Shown in pieces: positions 16,195-24,088 of a stretch of 64,000 nucleotides of DNA. The position numbers and the translations under genes are program-made. The notes below the pieces were generated by a model. That model was not told the origin of the DNA. It searched no databases and saw nothing but the letters and a program-made list of their open reading frames with translations. Each line of letters starts with the position of its first letter. Positions within the stretch are counted from its first letter, which is position 1. Source of the DNA: Anaerotignum neopropionicum (GTDB taxonomy: Bacteria; Bacillota; Clostridia; Lachnospirales; Anaerotignaceae); contig NZ_LRVM01000003.1 in the NCBI RefSeq assembly GCF_001571775.1, forward strand, positions 248,001 through 312,000, written 5' to 3'.

Positions 16195-16760
16195 ATATTT
16201 ACTCCTTTTGCTAGGTTGTGCGTATTGTGCATATCCTGCATGATAGAAAAGCGACACCAATTTTTGGAATCGCTTAAACGGTCTACGGCAAATTTACCGT
16301 AAAGCTATTTTCTATGGTAATAAAATAGGCTGTGTGATATATTGGTACACAAACAGGGGTATGGGTATATTCTAAAAGGGTGTCCCCCCCCTACCCTAGC
16401 TTATACGCTTATTTTCACCTGTTTTTGTTGTGCAAATTTACCTCTCAATCACTCTATTTTCATCACTCATTTTCCTTTATTTTTTTGTGCAATCTACACA
16501 ACAAATAACCATAAAATTTTTATTTTAAGTTGTTTATCCTATGATTTTAATTGTGCAGATTACACTATGGTTTTACACACATTACAACACGCTTAAAACC
16601 CTTATATATCAAGGGTTCTTTATCACTGTAAAGTAATGCAATTATTCCTAGATATTCGCATAACAATTTTTTTACGCATAGGTAACTTACAGTGAAGTAA
16701 CACAGTGTTAGATTAACAAAGTATTGTGATTAAATTTCATTGTAATAATAACGAATATAT
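16195..16760. other. 566-bp non-coding gap between terL unit and terS, with repeats
   Basis: No credible gene on either strand. It contains TACGG-CAAATTTA-CCGTA hairpin (16284-16301), a second hairpin around 16303-16331, a repeated GCAAATTTACC (16288-16298 and 16432-16442), TTGTGCA repeats around 16428-16556, and CACTGTAA (16624-16631) inverted against TTACAGTG (16687-16694) with a nearby GAAGTAACACAGTG. Unexpected in the dense late operon. A packaging site or replication origin is possible, not shown. Confidence 0.5.
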
Positions 16761-17174
16761 TTATCCCTCATTTTCAGCATCTTCACTATCTGAAACTATC
16801 CTAATTGTTATATCTTCTGTGGTATTTTGAGTAATGTCTAGCTTTGAATCTAAGTACCCATTTAACCTCAATCCATTTTCAATAGCTTTCATTACCGTTC
16901 TACTATCCTTACTATCAAGCATTTTATCAAGCTTATTCATGTATTTACCTAAACTAAGTTTATATACCCTCTCACACGCTTTTCTGTATTCATCATTCCA
17001 AATAGTATTGTCTATCCAATCGTACAAAGTGCTTCTAGGAACGTTTAATTTCCTACACGCTTCTACCTTATTTCCACCATTATCCAATAATTCAGCAATC
17101 ATTTTTAACTGAATAGGTGTTAATTTCTCATGTACAGCAAATCTACCTTTATTATCTCGTTTATCGTTTGCCAT
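16761..17174 (-). CDS. terS: Terminase small subunit (homeodomain-like HTH)
   Basis: 137 residues. N-terminal helix-turn-helix (about 15-55: LTPIQLKMIAELLDNGGNKV, ACRKLNVPRSTLYDWI) of the phage phBC6A51/transposase-like type, an oligomerisation helix (KACERVYKLSLGKYMNKLDKML) and an acidic tail. Recognises the packaging site and recruits TerL. AGAAAGGAAGTGATAAT precedes the ATG. Separated from terL by an unusually long non-coding gap. Confidence 0.82.
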   Translation of the reverse strand: MANDKRDNKGRFAVHEKLTPIQLKMIAELLDNGGNKVEACRKLNVPRSTLYDWIDNTIWNDEYRKACERVYKLSLGKYMNKLDKMLDSKDSRTVMKAIENGLRLNGYLDSKLDITQNTTEDITIRIVSDSEDAENEG

Positions 17175-17243
17175 ATTATCACTTCCTTTCTGTGTAAATT
17201 TATGGTAATATTAAATTAGTTCATTTATAAGGAGGTTACCTAA

Positions 17244-17330
17244 TTGAATAAGCTTAAATTTTTCCTGTTTATATTGAGTTCCTTCTTGATTGGCTTTTTT
17301 ACTAGTATCTTACTTGATTATTTTATTTAG
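17244..17330 (+). CDS. 28-residue hydrophobic peptide on the opposite strand (type I toxin-like)
   Basis: TTG 17244-17246 follows a perfect AAGGAGG (17229-17235, 8-base spacing) and opens NKLKFFLFILSSFLIGFFTS then ILLDYFI before TAG 17328-17330. The peptide has two N-terminal lysines and one membrane-spanning segment. It is convergent with, and overlaps by four bases, the endolysin gene. Size, charge pattern and position resemble type I toxin peptides, whose antitoxin is an overlapping RNA, but no homology is claimed. The plus-strand placement within an otherwise minus-strand region argues it is regulated separately. Confidence 0.5.
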   Translation: MNKLKFFLFILSSFLIGFFTSILLDYFI

Positions 17331-17884
17331 CTTTCAATCACTGGAATACTTCCCTTATTACCAACCTTCAACCCTAATACCTCTGCAATATCTCTAGTTT
17401 TAATATAAGTAATCCCATCCTTACGAATCATATCAACTTTACATTCCTTGCCATCAACAATAATAATTCCATGCTCTAACACTTCATCATCTCCCTTTAG
17501 TGCTTTCCATCCTTTATCAATCTCAAAATGTGGCTTATCTGGTGTACTCCAAGTACCACCCCAAGTTATACCTAACCTTTTAGCAACTTCCCCACACTTG
17601 GAGAAGAAAGCACTGTCTGAATACTCTTGCCCCTTAACATTCTTGCAAATATCCCAAGCCATTCTACCAGTATGCTTACTATTCTTTGTCCATGTAACAA
17701 TATTACCTGCTCTAGTTCTGCCTTGTTCATATAGCCATACTTGCCTGTCACCAGAGCGGTAAGTTTCAGTAATACAAACATTCAACCCAGCCTTTTTACA
17801 CTCTTCCATGAACAAATTACACGCTATTTGAGCCAATGGAGATAACTCTTTAATGTCTCTGCAAGCCTTGGTTATATCACTCAT
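17327..17884 (-). CDS. Endolysin: M15-type L,D/D,D-peptidase with C-terminal wall-binding-like tail
   Basis: 185 residues from ATG 17884 (AAGGAGGTTGAGAATA upstream). Peptidase M15 (VanY/CwlK/Ply500-like) domain: ITETYRSGDRQVWLYEQGR, the zinc motif SKHTGRMAWDI (His and Asp ligands) and TWSTPDKPHFEI (second His). The last 50 residues (GIIIVDGKECKVDMIRKDG, YIKTRDIAEVLGLKVG) resemble a copper amine oxidase-N-like/stalk module used for attachment. Cleaves peptidoglycan peptides at lysis. It overlaps the holin gene by 8 bases and lies upstream of the terminase genes, away from the usual place after the tail genes. Confidence 0.88.
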   Translation of the reverse strand: MSDITKACRDIKELSPLAQIACNLFMEECKKAGLNVCITETYRSGDRQVWLYEQGRTRAGNIVTWTKNSKHTGRMAWDICKNVKGQEYSDSAFFSKCGEVAKRLGITWGGTWSTPDKPHFEIDKGWKALKGDDEVLEHGIIIVDGKECKVDMIRKDGITYIKTRDIAEVLGLKVGNKGSIPVIES

Positions 17885-18095
17885 TATTCTCAACCTCCTT
17901 ATTTGGCGATTGAATTCCTTTCTGGTATTGGCTGCCGAAATAAAATGCAATTACTACACTAAATATGGTTAGAAACTGTTCTCCGCTTACCTTTCCAATA
18001 ATAGCCAAATAACTAAAAATCACTGTCAATAAAATTGTAACAATGCTTTTAACCGTCAATAAATTCTGGATTGTTACCTTAGAATTATCATTCAT
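17877..18095 (-). CDS. Phage holin
   Basis: 72 residues, two membrane segments (about 12-33 VKSIVTILLTVIFSYLAI and 40-55 FLTIFSVVIAFYFGS) and a hydrophilic charged tail (SPNKEVENNE): the arrangement of small Firmicutes phage holins (phi LC3/BhlA-like classes with FYFGSQ). Forms membrane lesions to release endolysin. Coupled by overlap with the genes on both sides. Confidence 0.85.
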   Translation of the reverse strand: MNDNSKVTIQNLLTVKSIVTILLTVIFSYLAIIGKVSGEQFLTIFSVVIAFYFGSQYQKGIQSPNKEVENNE

Positions 18096-18267
18096 TTTTT
18101 ACACCCACTTTCATTTTTAAATAAATAACCTTGCATGATAGATATAAAAATCTAACGAATAATTCAATTAATTCTGCCACCAGAATAATCATAGGTGTCA
18201 TAATAAGCGTTAATACAATAATCAAACTAACCCATGTATAAATAACTGCAAATGTAAGAAAACTCAT
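18088..18267 (-). CDS. Small membrane protein of the lysis cassette
   Basis: About 59 residues from ATG 18265-18267, seven bases after GGGAGG; an ATG at 18273 is too close. Nearly all is hydrophobic (FLTFAVIYTWVSLIIVLTLI, then ITPMIILVAELIEL), ending in a Lys-rich tail (YLKMKVGVKNE). Overlaps the holin start. Could be a second holin, antiholin or pinholin partner; the role is inferred from position. Confidence 0.6.
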   Translation of the reverse strand: MSFLTFAVIYTWVSLIIVLTLIMTPMIILVAELIELFVRFLYLSCKVIYLKMKVGVKNE

Positions 18268-18288
18268 ATTCATTCCTCCCTTTGTATA

Positions 18289-18318
18289 ATAAAAAAGGGA
18301 CGTATATTTCAACGTCCC
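18289..18318 (-). promoter_or_regulatory. Stem-loop plus T6ATTATA (recurrent prophage module)
   Basis: Minus strand GGGACGT / ACGTCCC (18297-18318) followed by TTTTTTATTATAC and the GGGAGG of the lysis membrane gene. Works on paper as a terminator between early genes and the lysis/late block. Confidence 0.6.
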
Positions 18319-18345
18319 ATTATTAGTTAAGCTACGTCCTAAAAA

Positions 18346-18597
18346 TTATTTTTCTCTAGTAATTTCATAAATATCATTCACTAATGAATCAACCGTTTTT
18401 TCGAAATAATCCATTTCCTTATTTACTTCATCTAGAGAATTCAATTTTATAGTATCAACCTTAAAAATATATCCATCATCCATTTTTTCGCAACTCTTAA
18501 GATGGATTGCATATGGTAAATTATTATTGAAAAACTCATCAATCTTCTTTTTGTTATGTTCTTTAATAAAATTTTCACTTAAATTATTTTGTCTCAT
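18346..18597 (-). CDS. Hypothetical early protein
   Basis: 83 residues from ATG 18597 (AAAGGAGATTAAC upstream), highly charged and helical: MRQNNLSENFIKEHNKKKID, DGYIFKVDTIKLNSLDEVNK. No family recognised. Lies between the nuclease-like gene and the lysis cassette. Confidence 0.55.
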   Translation of the reverse strand: MRQNNLSENFIKEHNKKKIDEFFNNNLPYAIHLKSCEKMDDGYIFKVDTIKLNSLDEVNKEMDYFEKTVDSLVNDIYEITREK

Positions 18598-18617
18598 GTT
18601 AATCTCCTTTGTATGTA

Positions 18618-19190
18618 TCATAAATTATTAATAACATCTCGATTGTCAATTTGCTTAAATGTATTTGAATCTATACAAACAATACTTTCATTGTATTTTT
18701 GTAAGAAATCTTTTATCTTAACGCACCATCCATGAACAATCTTATAGCCATCATTACAATTTCTAACAGGCGGATGGAATTTATTTATATATTGCTTAAT
18801 CACATTATTATGAAAAATATAAATCCTTTCCTGTTTAGGCACAAAGATAAAAAAGAAATCGCACTCGCTGTAATAAATCCAGCCCTGTGTAATAGTACCT
18901 TTCTTTGCAACAGGTGTATCTACCAAATAATGAATCTGTTTCTCAATAAAGAAATTTCCATATGTACCTGCTGCAATATCCGTCTTAACTTCAATCGAAT
19001 ATTTTTTACAATCCCATTCATCAATCTGTTTTTTACAAATAAAATCAACGTCTTTTCCTTGATATTCGTCCATTTCTCTAACGTCTGTAATTTTAACCAT
19101 CTTAGGAATAGTTTTTAAATATTCTAATACCTTATCTTCTCCTACTTTTCCCTCTAAATTGTGTTTTGCATTTTTGTAATTTGTACTCAC
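18618..19190 (-). CDS. Putative PD-(D/E)XK-fold nuclease/Holliday junction resolvase-like protein
   Basis: 190 residues. An early LEGKVGEDKVLEYLK (catalytic Glu region, about 12-26), GKDVDFI (Asp, about 45-51) and YSIEVKTDIAAG (Glu-x-Lys, about 63-74) form the ordered acidic core of PD-(D/E)XK enzymes. The rest is aromatic-rich (GWIYYSECDFFFIFVPKQ). Restriction-like or recombination nuclease is likely. Start is GTG 19188-19190 with only a weak upstream site. Exact role (DNA replication, host-DNA cleavage, exclusion) unknown. Confidence 0.6.
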   Translation of the reverse strand: MSTNYKNAKHNLEGKVGEDKVLEYLKTIPKMVKITDVREMDEYQGKDVDFICKKQIDEWDCKKYSIEVKTDIAAGTYGNFFIEKQIHYLVDTPVAKKGTITQGWIYYSECDFFFIFVPKQERIYIFHNNVIKQYINKFHPPVRNCNDGYKIVHGWCVKIKDFLQKYNESIVCIDSNTFKQIDNRDVINNL

Positions 19191-19241
19191 TAACCTAATT
19201 CACAGCTTCCTCTCTTTGTTTTACCTTTGAATAGTTACAAT

Positions 19242-19267
19242 AAAAAAAGTTGTACACCATGTACAAC
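19242..19267 (-). promoter_or_regulatory. Stem-loop plus T7ATTGTA (recurrent prophage module)
   Basis: Minus strand GTTGTACA / TGTACAAC with a 3-base loop (19249-19267), then TTTTTTTATTGTA, placed seven bases after the DUF5659-like gene. Confidence 0.65.
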
Positions 19268-19273
19268 CAAATA

Positions 19274-19441
19274 TTATTTCTTAAATCGAATCATACAATC
19301 TTTTAATTCCTCTGAATCTTCAAATAAAAAAACCTTTAAATTCTTATCCGTAAATGAATCAATAACCTTAATTACAGCAAATCCATTCCTTACCAGATGC
19401 ATCATTAATGCTAAACTATGTACTACTCTTATATTTCTCAT
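19274..19441 (-). CDS. Small DUF5659-like phage protein (55 aa)
   Basis: ATG 19439-19441 after AAAGGAAGGTGATGTT; stop 19274-19276. The peptide MRNIRVVHSLALMMHLVRNG followed by FAVIKVIDSF, NLKVFLFEDSEELKDCMIRF fits the DUF5659 pattern (hydrophobic strand, lysine, VFxFEDsEEL). Such proteins occur in Firmicutes phages and conjugative elements without known function. Reported because it is well supported by ribosome site and spacing although short. Confidence 0.6.
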   Translation of the reverse strand: MRNIRVVHSLALMMHLVRNGFAVIKVIDSFTDKNLKVFLFEDSEELKDCMIRFKK

Positions 19442-19623
19442 AACATCACCTTCCTTTGTATAATACTCCCATTGACAAGTACCGCATTTTTGTAAACAAT
19501 TACATAATTAAAGAGTTTATAAGCAACTCTTTCTATATATTATAGCTAATAAATGGTGTATTTTTTTGTTTATATAGTATATTTATATATGGAATTAATT
19601 TTAAATTTTCATTACTTTTATAC

Positions 19624-19655
19624 AATAAAAAAGTTGCTCCATAAAAGGAACAACT
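19624..19655 (-). promoter_or_regulatory. Stem-loop plus T6ATTGTATA after the Rep-like gene (recurrent prophage module)
   Basis: Minus strand AGTTGTTCC / GGAGCAACT (19632-19655), then TTTTTTATTGTATAA. Placed 22 bases after the Rep-like stop. Confidence 0.65.
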
Positions 19656-19676
19656 TCAATAAAACAAACTACTTCT

Positions 19677-20681
19677 TTATATAGCTTTCTCAAATGAATC
19701 TGTAATACCAAAAATATTCTTTAGCTCATCATCTATATCAAAAGTATCTTTAGCCATTACATTTGCATCTCCCCATGAATCAGAATCCAAATCATTTGAT
19801 TCAATGTTTTGCTTTTGATTTACTAGATTAGTAACCGAATCAAATACAGATAAATCTAAAGGGGTTAATTCCGTATATCTTTCATCTAACGTTTTATTAT
19901 ATCTAACACAATCATCATATAATTTAAGTATTTCACCTTGATTATTTTTGTACTTTTTCGCACCAGCAACAAAGCCGTTATATCTCATTTTGATACTTGT
20001 TCTTGTATCTCCATCAAGTTTATTTTTTTCCATATAATACTCAAATTCAGTACTTGATAGATAAATTCTAGCCTCTGACATTATCTCATCTTTATCCCTA
20101 TATCTTCCATAAACATTATTTATCTTATGGAATGTACCGTCTTTCTTTCTTGCATTACCTCTGTAGATAAATAATAATTCTAACTCTTCTAATTTTTTAT
20201 TATATTCATTAAGAGTAACATAATTTATTTCCCATGCTTCACACATATCTTCTTGTGACATATGCCATGATTTTGTTTTCCCATTAATAGTACCTACAAT
20301 ATTCATATAATACTTCAATAGTTTAAATCCTATTGCACCTAGTGCAAAAATCTTTTGAATTTCCCATAGTTCAATTATGGTAAAATTAGCCTTATCATTT
20401 AATCTACAAGTTGTACCATCGAAGATATAATTATTCTTATCTTGTTCAATAAACTTAATATTTTCATCCTTAATTAAAGTAGATAAGCCTTTTTTAATAC
20501 CATTAATAATACGTCTATCTTTTTGCGAATCTAAAAATCTACCTGTAAGATAATATCCTATCTCATCAATAGAGGTAAATAGTATATCATTTTTATTATT
20601 TTGCAAGCCATTTAATATTAAATATACTGCAACTTCTTCTGGCTCAAATATAAATTCCTTTGTAATAAATAATTTTAACAT
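19677..20681 (-). CDS. Replication initiator-like (winged-helix RepA/DnaD-like) protein
   Basis: 334 residues, AT-rich coding. N-terminal about 120 residues show the pattern of plasmid/phage initiators with winged helices (LFITKEFIFEPEEVAVYLIL, FTSIDEIGYYLTGR, GIKKGLSTLIKDENIKFIE). A second wing segment (FKLLKYYMNIVGTINGKTKSW, MSQEDMCEAWEINYVTLNEY) follows, then a charged C-terminal half. AAAGGAATATGA precedes ATG. Position next to a ParB-like gene suggests a replication/partition block. The call is by pattern, not by a decisive motif. Confidence 0.5.
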   Translation of the reverse strand: MLKLFITKEFIFEPEEVAVYLILNGLQNNKNDILFTSIDEIGYYLTGRFLDSQKDRRIINGIKKGLSTLIKDENIKFIEQDKNNYIFDGTTCRLNDKANFTIIELWEIQKIFALGAIGFKLLKYYMNIVGTINGKTKSWHMSQEDMCEAWEINYVTLNEYNKKLEELELLFIYRGNARKKDGTFHKINNVYGRYRDKDEIMSEARIYLSSTEFEYYMEKNKLDGDTRTSIKMRYNGFVAGAKKYKNNQGEILKLYDDCVRYNKTLDERYTELTPLDLSVFDSVTNLVNQKQNIESNDLDSDSWGDANVMAKDTFDIDDELKNIFGITDSFEKAI

Positions 20682-20827
20682 TCATATTCCTTTCATTAAT
20701 TAATCAAAATAAAACTTTCAAATTTGAACTGCGTAAGCAGTGCTAAAATGGTTATTAACTTGTATATGGTTTTTAACTTATAGTACTAAGGAAATCGACA
20801 TAAAAATATACGCATATTTGCTAGTCA

Positions 20828-21775
20828 CTAACAACTTTTTGACATTTTAGTGTCGTTTTCTTTAGTTAGGTTATTATTTTCGGCTTCCAGTTTATCAATT
20901 TTTTGGCGTATTCCTTCCATCCAATCATCAAATTTTTTGTCAATTGCAGCACCTTCATTAACAAACTTATCCATATGTTCCAGTGATTTTTCTTTATCAC
21001 CAAAATAAAACTCATCCCATGCACTAGCCAACCAAAAAATAGATGTTCTTGTGTGAAAATTTGAAATAAAAAATTCATGTAATAACAAATCATTCAAGCT
21101 ATAATTATTCTTATTTTCGCTATAAAAATAAAATGCTGGTATTGTTTCAATTCCTAAATCTTTACACGCTCTTACACGTTGATGTCCACTAATAATAGTA
21201 TTATCTCGGGTAATAAGTATAGGATTTAATACCCCATACTGTTCAATGCTTTCCAGAAAATCAATATAATTTCTTCTCTTCATATCTGGGAAATAATCAG
21301 TGTTATTTGGAAATGGTTTCAACTCATCAACAGGAATATTATATTTATTTGCATCACGAATTTTATCAACAATATTCCAAAAACCATTTGAATTCTTCTT
21401 ATAATCTTTAATTTTTTGCTTCATCTCTCTTGTGGAGATATTTTTTACGTCATTCTCATTCATGAAATTTTCTCTATCATCAGCAGGTAATTCCGCTAAT
21501 AAATATAGTTTTGTCGATTCCAAATTAGAAATCGCTTGCGAATTTGAACCAAACTCACGAGCAATTTTCATAAATTGATTTGCTGAACGTTGGCTAAAAT
21601 CAACCTCATTTTCAAGCCATTCTCCGAATTTGCCATGTGGGAGTGAATCTTTAACTTTGATTAAGATTTTACCCATTCTAATCATGTTGTTTGCAGTTTC
21701 ATTTTTAAGGTGTAAAAACTCCTTTGTCATTACTTCTAATTCATTTTCTTGCTTCACTATAATTTCATTATTCAT
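20828..21775 (-). CDS. ParB/Srx-domain protein with N-terminal DUF3102-like region
   Basis: 315 residues. The first 110 residues (EFLHLKNETANNMIRMGKIL, KVKDSLPHGKFGEWLENEVD, FSQRSANQFMKIAREFG) match the DUF3102 type found in mobile elements. A ParB/sulfiredoxin-like core follows (about 150-215: DELKPFPNN, DFLESIEQYGVLNPILITRD, TIISGHQRVRACKDLGIETI). C-terminal coiled coil. May nick or bind DNA, regulate, or help partition. AAAGGAGAAATGTAA precedes ATG. Confidence 0.8.
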   Translation of the reverse strand: MNNEIIVKQENELEVMTKEFLHLKNETANNMIRMGKILIKVKDSLPHGKFGEWLENEVDFSQRSANQFMKIAREFGSNSQAISNLESTKLYLLAELPADDRENFMNENDVKNISTREMKQKIKDYKKNSNGFWNIVDKIRDANKYNIPVDELKPFPNNTDYFPDMKRRNYIDFLESIEQYGVLNPILITRDNTIISGHQRVRACKDLGIETIPAFYFYSENKNNYSLNDLLLHEFFISNFHTRTSIFWLASAWDEFYFGDKEKSLEHMDKFVNEGAAIDKKFDDWMEGIRQKIDKLEAENNNLTKENDTKMSKSC

Positions 21776-21891
21776 TTACATTTCTCCTTTAAAGTAGAGG
21801 CTTCCGATTTATTCGGAAGGCTAGTATATTGTATTTAAACTTCAAAATCAATAAATCCCCTAGGGCAGTAATTCACCCTAGGGAGATAACC
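21776..21891. other. Intergenic stretch with two inverted repeats
   Basis: CTTCCGA-ATAAA-TCGGAAG hairpin just before the next gene (21801-21819) and two copies of the palindrome CCCTAGGG (21858-21865 and 21876-21883) spaced 18 bases apart. No T-run. Could be an operator or processing site near the ParB-like gene. Confidence 0.4.
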
Positions 21892-22707
21892 TTACGCTAC
21901 CTTACTTTCTATCAATCCATTTTCTTTCTGGTATTCTTCGTACTTCCTCAATATTCTAGTTTTAATCCTATCCTTAAAATGCTTAGTGTTTCCCCTACCA
22001 TACACTTCATTAGCAAGATTTCTATTCAAATTGTCCATAAATTCAAGCTGGCTTTTTGTAAGAATATCTTCTCTATTGCACCAGTACCACAATAATACTT
22101 CTGGTAACCATCTATATTGATTATTTTCTTTTGAATAGTAATCTTTAATATGTTTGATGTGCAAATCATAATAAGTATCTTTTTGATTGCTTTTTTTAAA
22201 CTCATCAAAATCTAATTCAAAATTACCTATTAAAGTTTCTGAAAGTTTATCTTTATATTCTTGTTCCTTTTTTTCAATTTCTTCAACTGTCATATTTTCT
22301 TTTTCTTCAGCCGTAAGTTTCAGTTCCTTTTTGTTCATAACATATAAATCATAAAGTTTACCCTTGATATATTTTTCAAGGTAATTATAATACTGCTTAC
22401 TTATTGAATGGTCGAATATATTAAAATCATCTACCACAGTAATTAACTCTTCTTCGCTTTTACCTTTTGCAAATTCCAAACTTCCAAAATATAATAAAGC
22501 TTGAAACTCATTTACCATATCTAGCATTGTTGGAATAGATTGTTTGTATTTTCGGTACATCGTCCTCAACATTTTTGTTAAACAGGTAAGCTTTATTTTT
22601 ATAACAGTGTCAACTTCTTTTTTATTTCTAGGTTGTCTTATATAATCAACTATAATTGTACTGAAAGATTTCTCCCAAATTTTTTCTGCAAATTCTTTTT
22701 CCGTCAT
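21892..22707 (-). CDS. Hypothetical early phage protein
   Basis: 271 residues, very Lys/Glu/Tyr-rich and mostly helical, e.g. EKIWEKSFSTIIVDYIRQPR, EEKENMTVEEIEKKEQEYKD, DRIKTRILRKYEEYQKENG. AAAGGATTAATG lies upstream at a long spacing. No family recognised. It is the largest unknown in the early operon and heads the block with ParB-like and Rep-like genes. Replication or transcription control would be reasonable guesses only. Confidence 0.6.
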   Translation of the reverse strand: MTEKEFAEKIWEKSFSTIIVDYIRQPRNKKEVDTVIKIKLTCLTKMLRTMYRKYKQSIPTMLDMVNEFQALLYFGSLEFAKGKSEEELITVVDDFNIFDHSISKQYYNYLEKYIKGKLYDLYVMNKKELKLTAEEKENMTVEEIEKKEQEYKDKLSETLIGNFELDFDEFKKSNQKDTYYDLHIKHIKDYYSKENNQYRWLPEVLLWYWCNREDILTKSQLEFMDNLNRNLANEVYGRGNTKHFKDRIKTRILRKYEEYQKENGLIESKVA

Positions 22708-22820
22708 TAAAAAATCATTAATCCTTTCTATATTTATCTACCACAGGACAAATTAATATGTTATAATGACTTGACTAGAGTACAAAATTACATATCATTC
22801 ATCCTATGGTGAGTGGTTAG

Positions 22821-22850
22821 GCTGTCAGTATATTAATATTGGCAGCTTTT
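22821..22850 (+). terminator. Hairpin with T5 on the plus strand, inside the early operon
   Basis: GCTGTC / GGCAGC (22821-22846) followed by TTTTTC on plus. All genes here are on minus, so it may stop antisense transcripts. Confidence 0.4.
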
Positions 22851-23315
22851 TCATTTCTGTGGTGCATCATCGAAAATTGTTTTACGTTTATGAGAACCGT
22901 CCTCTGCCGTTGTCCATTCTTTTCCACAATATCTATCAACCAGCTTGTCCATTTCTTGTTCTTCTAATTTGGTATAAACTTTAAAAAAGGTGCTTGTACT
23001 AAAATCCTTTAGCTTTTCACAAATTATCTCTGCTGTTGTAAATCTATCTTCATTACTTAAAAATTCAAGAAATTGTTCCCCTCGTTCAGAAATAATAAAA
23101 TTCATAGCTTCTAATTTATAAACATTACTTGAACAATCACTTTGAATCATTTGTTCTTTTAACAATTGCTGTACTGCAAGATGGGTAACTGCTGTTTGTC
23201 CATTTTGTGTAAATTGTTCAATAATCTCTTTAAAAGATTTTTCTTTGTCTGAATGACAAATACCATCTAAAACAAGTCTTTTTGCTCTTAATAAAACCAT
23301 CATATTTTTATCCAT
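22851..23315 (-). CDS. Hypothetical early protein (winged-helix-like)
   Basis: 154 residues from ATG 23315 (AAAAGGAGAAATGTACTT upstream; the frame opens earlier without a site). Helical, with MVLLRAKRLVLDGICHSDKE, GQTAVTHLAVQQLLKEQM and NFIISERGEQFLEFL, which could form two winged helices. C-terminus GKEWTTAEDGSHKRKTIFDD. No family recognised; likely regulatory. Confidence 0.5.
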   Translation of the reverse strand: MDKNMMVLLRAKRLVLDGICHSDKEKSFKEIIEQFTQNGQTAVTHLAVQQLLKEQMIQSDCSSNVYKLEAMNFIISERGEQFLEFLSNEDRFTTAEIICEKLKDFSTSTFFKVYTKLEEQEMDKLVDRYCGKEWTTAEDGSHKRKTIFDDAPQK

Positions 23316-23371
23316 AAGTACATTTCTCCTTTTTGTATGTGTGATAATTGCAACAATATTTTCCTTGAAAT

Positions 23372-23659
23372 TTATGAATTCTGATACAAATACGAATATC
23401 CTTCTCTTGTAAGTGTCCATTCTACTTCTAACAAATTTTTTGCCTGCGTATTTGCACCTTCAATAAGCCCACATTTACCCATTTTTTCTAAATTCAGCAT
23501 CAACTCGTTTTCGTCCTGCGAAACTTGTTCTGGTGGAACTAATTCTCCCCATTCTCCCATTGCTGCTTCACACTCTGCAAGATACTTTAAAATATCCACC
23601 CACTGCACATCGTTTGAAATTACTTCCTCTGGTGTTACTTCGTTTCCTTCGTTTTGCAT
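23372..23659 (-). CDS. Hypothetical early protein (winged-helix-like fragment)
   Basis: 95 residues from ATG 23659 (CCAAGGAGGAAATTTT upstream). Acidic: MQNEGNEVTPEEVISND, GEWGELVPPEQVSQDENEL, then LLEVEWTLTREGYSYLYQNS, where the last part has the wing-like pattern also seen in the next gene. Function unknown. Confidence 0.5.
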   Translation of the reverse strand: MQNEGNEVTPEEVISNDVQWVDILKYLAECEAAMGEWGELVPPEQVSQDENELMLNLEKMGKCGLIEGANTQAKNLLEVEWTLTREGYSYLYQNS

Positions 23660-23819
23660 AAAATTTCCTCCTTGGAATTTTAAAATAATAATAGTAATAG
23701 TAATAGTGACATCTATATAAAGCACTCGTTAGAGTGAATTATTGTTATAGTGTTTGGTTTGTGTTCGCATTTTTCACTATACAGCAGAACACGTATTCCG
23801 TCAATAGTTTTTTACTATT

Positions 23820-24071
23820 TTATCCAGCCCTAATCTTAGCCTTGTCCAACGCTTCTTTAATCAGATTCCACACACCCCTACCTTCATTCCAAGGCATTTC
23901 TATATATCCACAGGCAGCGCAACCTAACATTTCTTTTTTTATGTAGTCATACTTTAGTGTGTACTTTTTTCCTTGGTATATTAACTTGGCGAATATGACA
24001 CCTTCCCCAAGATATTCATGCCTTTTAATATTGGTTATTTTGATTCTTTCGTTTACCGTAATATCGTTCAT
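23820..24071 (-). CDS. Hypothetical early protein
   Basis: 83 residues from ATG 24071 (GGAGGGTGAACGG upstream). MNDITVNERIKITNIKRHEY, LGEGVIFAKLIYQGKKYTLK and a CAAC pair (EMLGCAACGYIEMPW). Beta-rich with a possible half metal site. No family match. Confidence 0.5.
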   Translation of the reverse strand: MNDITVNERIKITNIKRHEYLGEGVIFAKLIYQGKKYTLKYDYIKKEMLGCAACGYIEMPWNEGRGVWNLIKEALDKAKIRAG

Positions 24072-24088
24072 CCGTTCACCCTCCAACC

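Noticed and set aside
16342..16596. 84-codon plus frame in the terS-terL gap
   Set aside because: No ribosome site; the residues follow AT-rich repeats.
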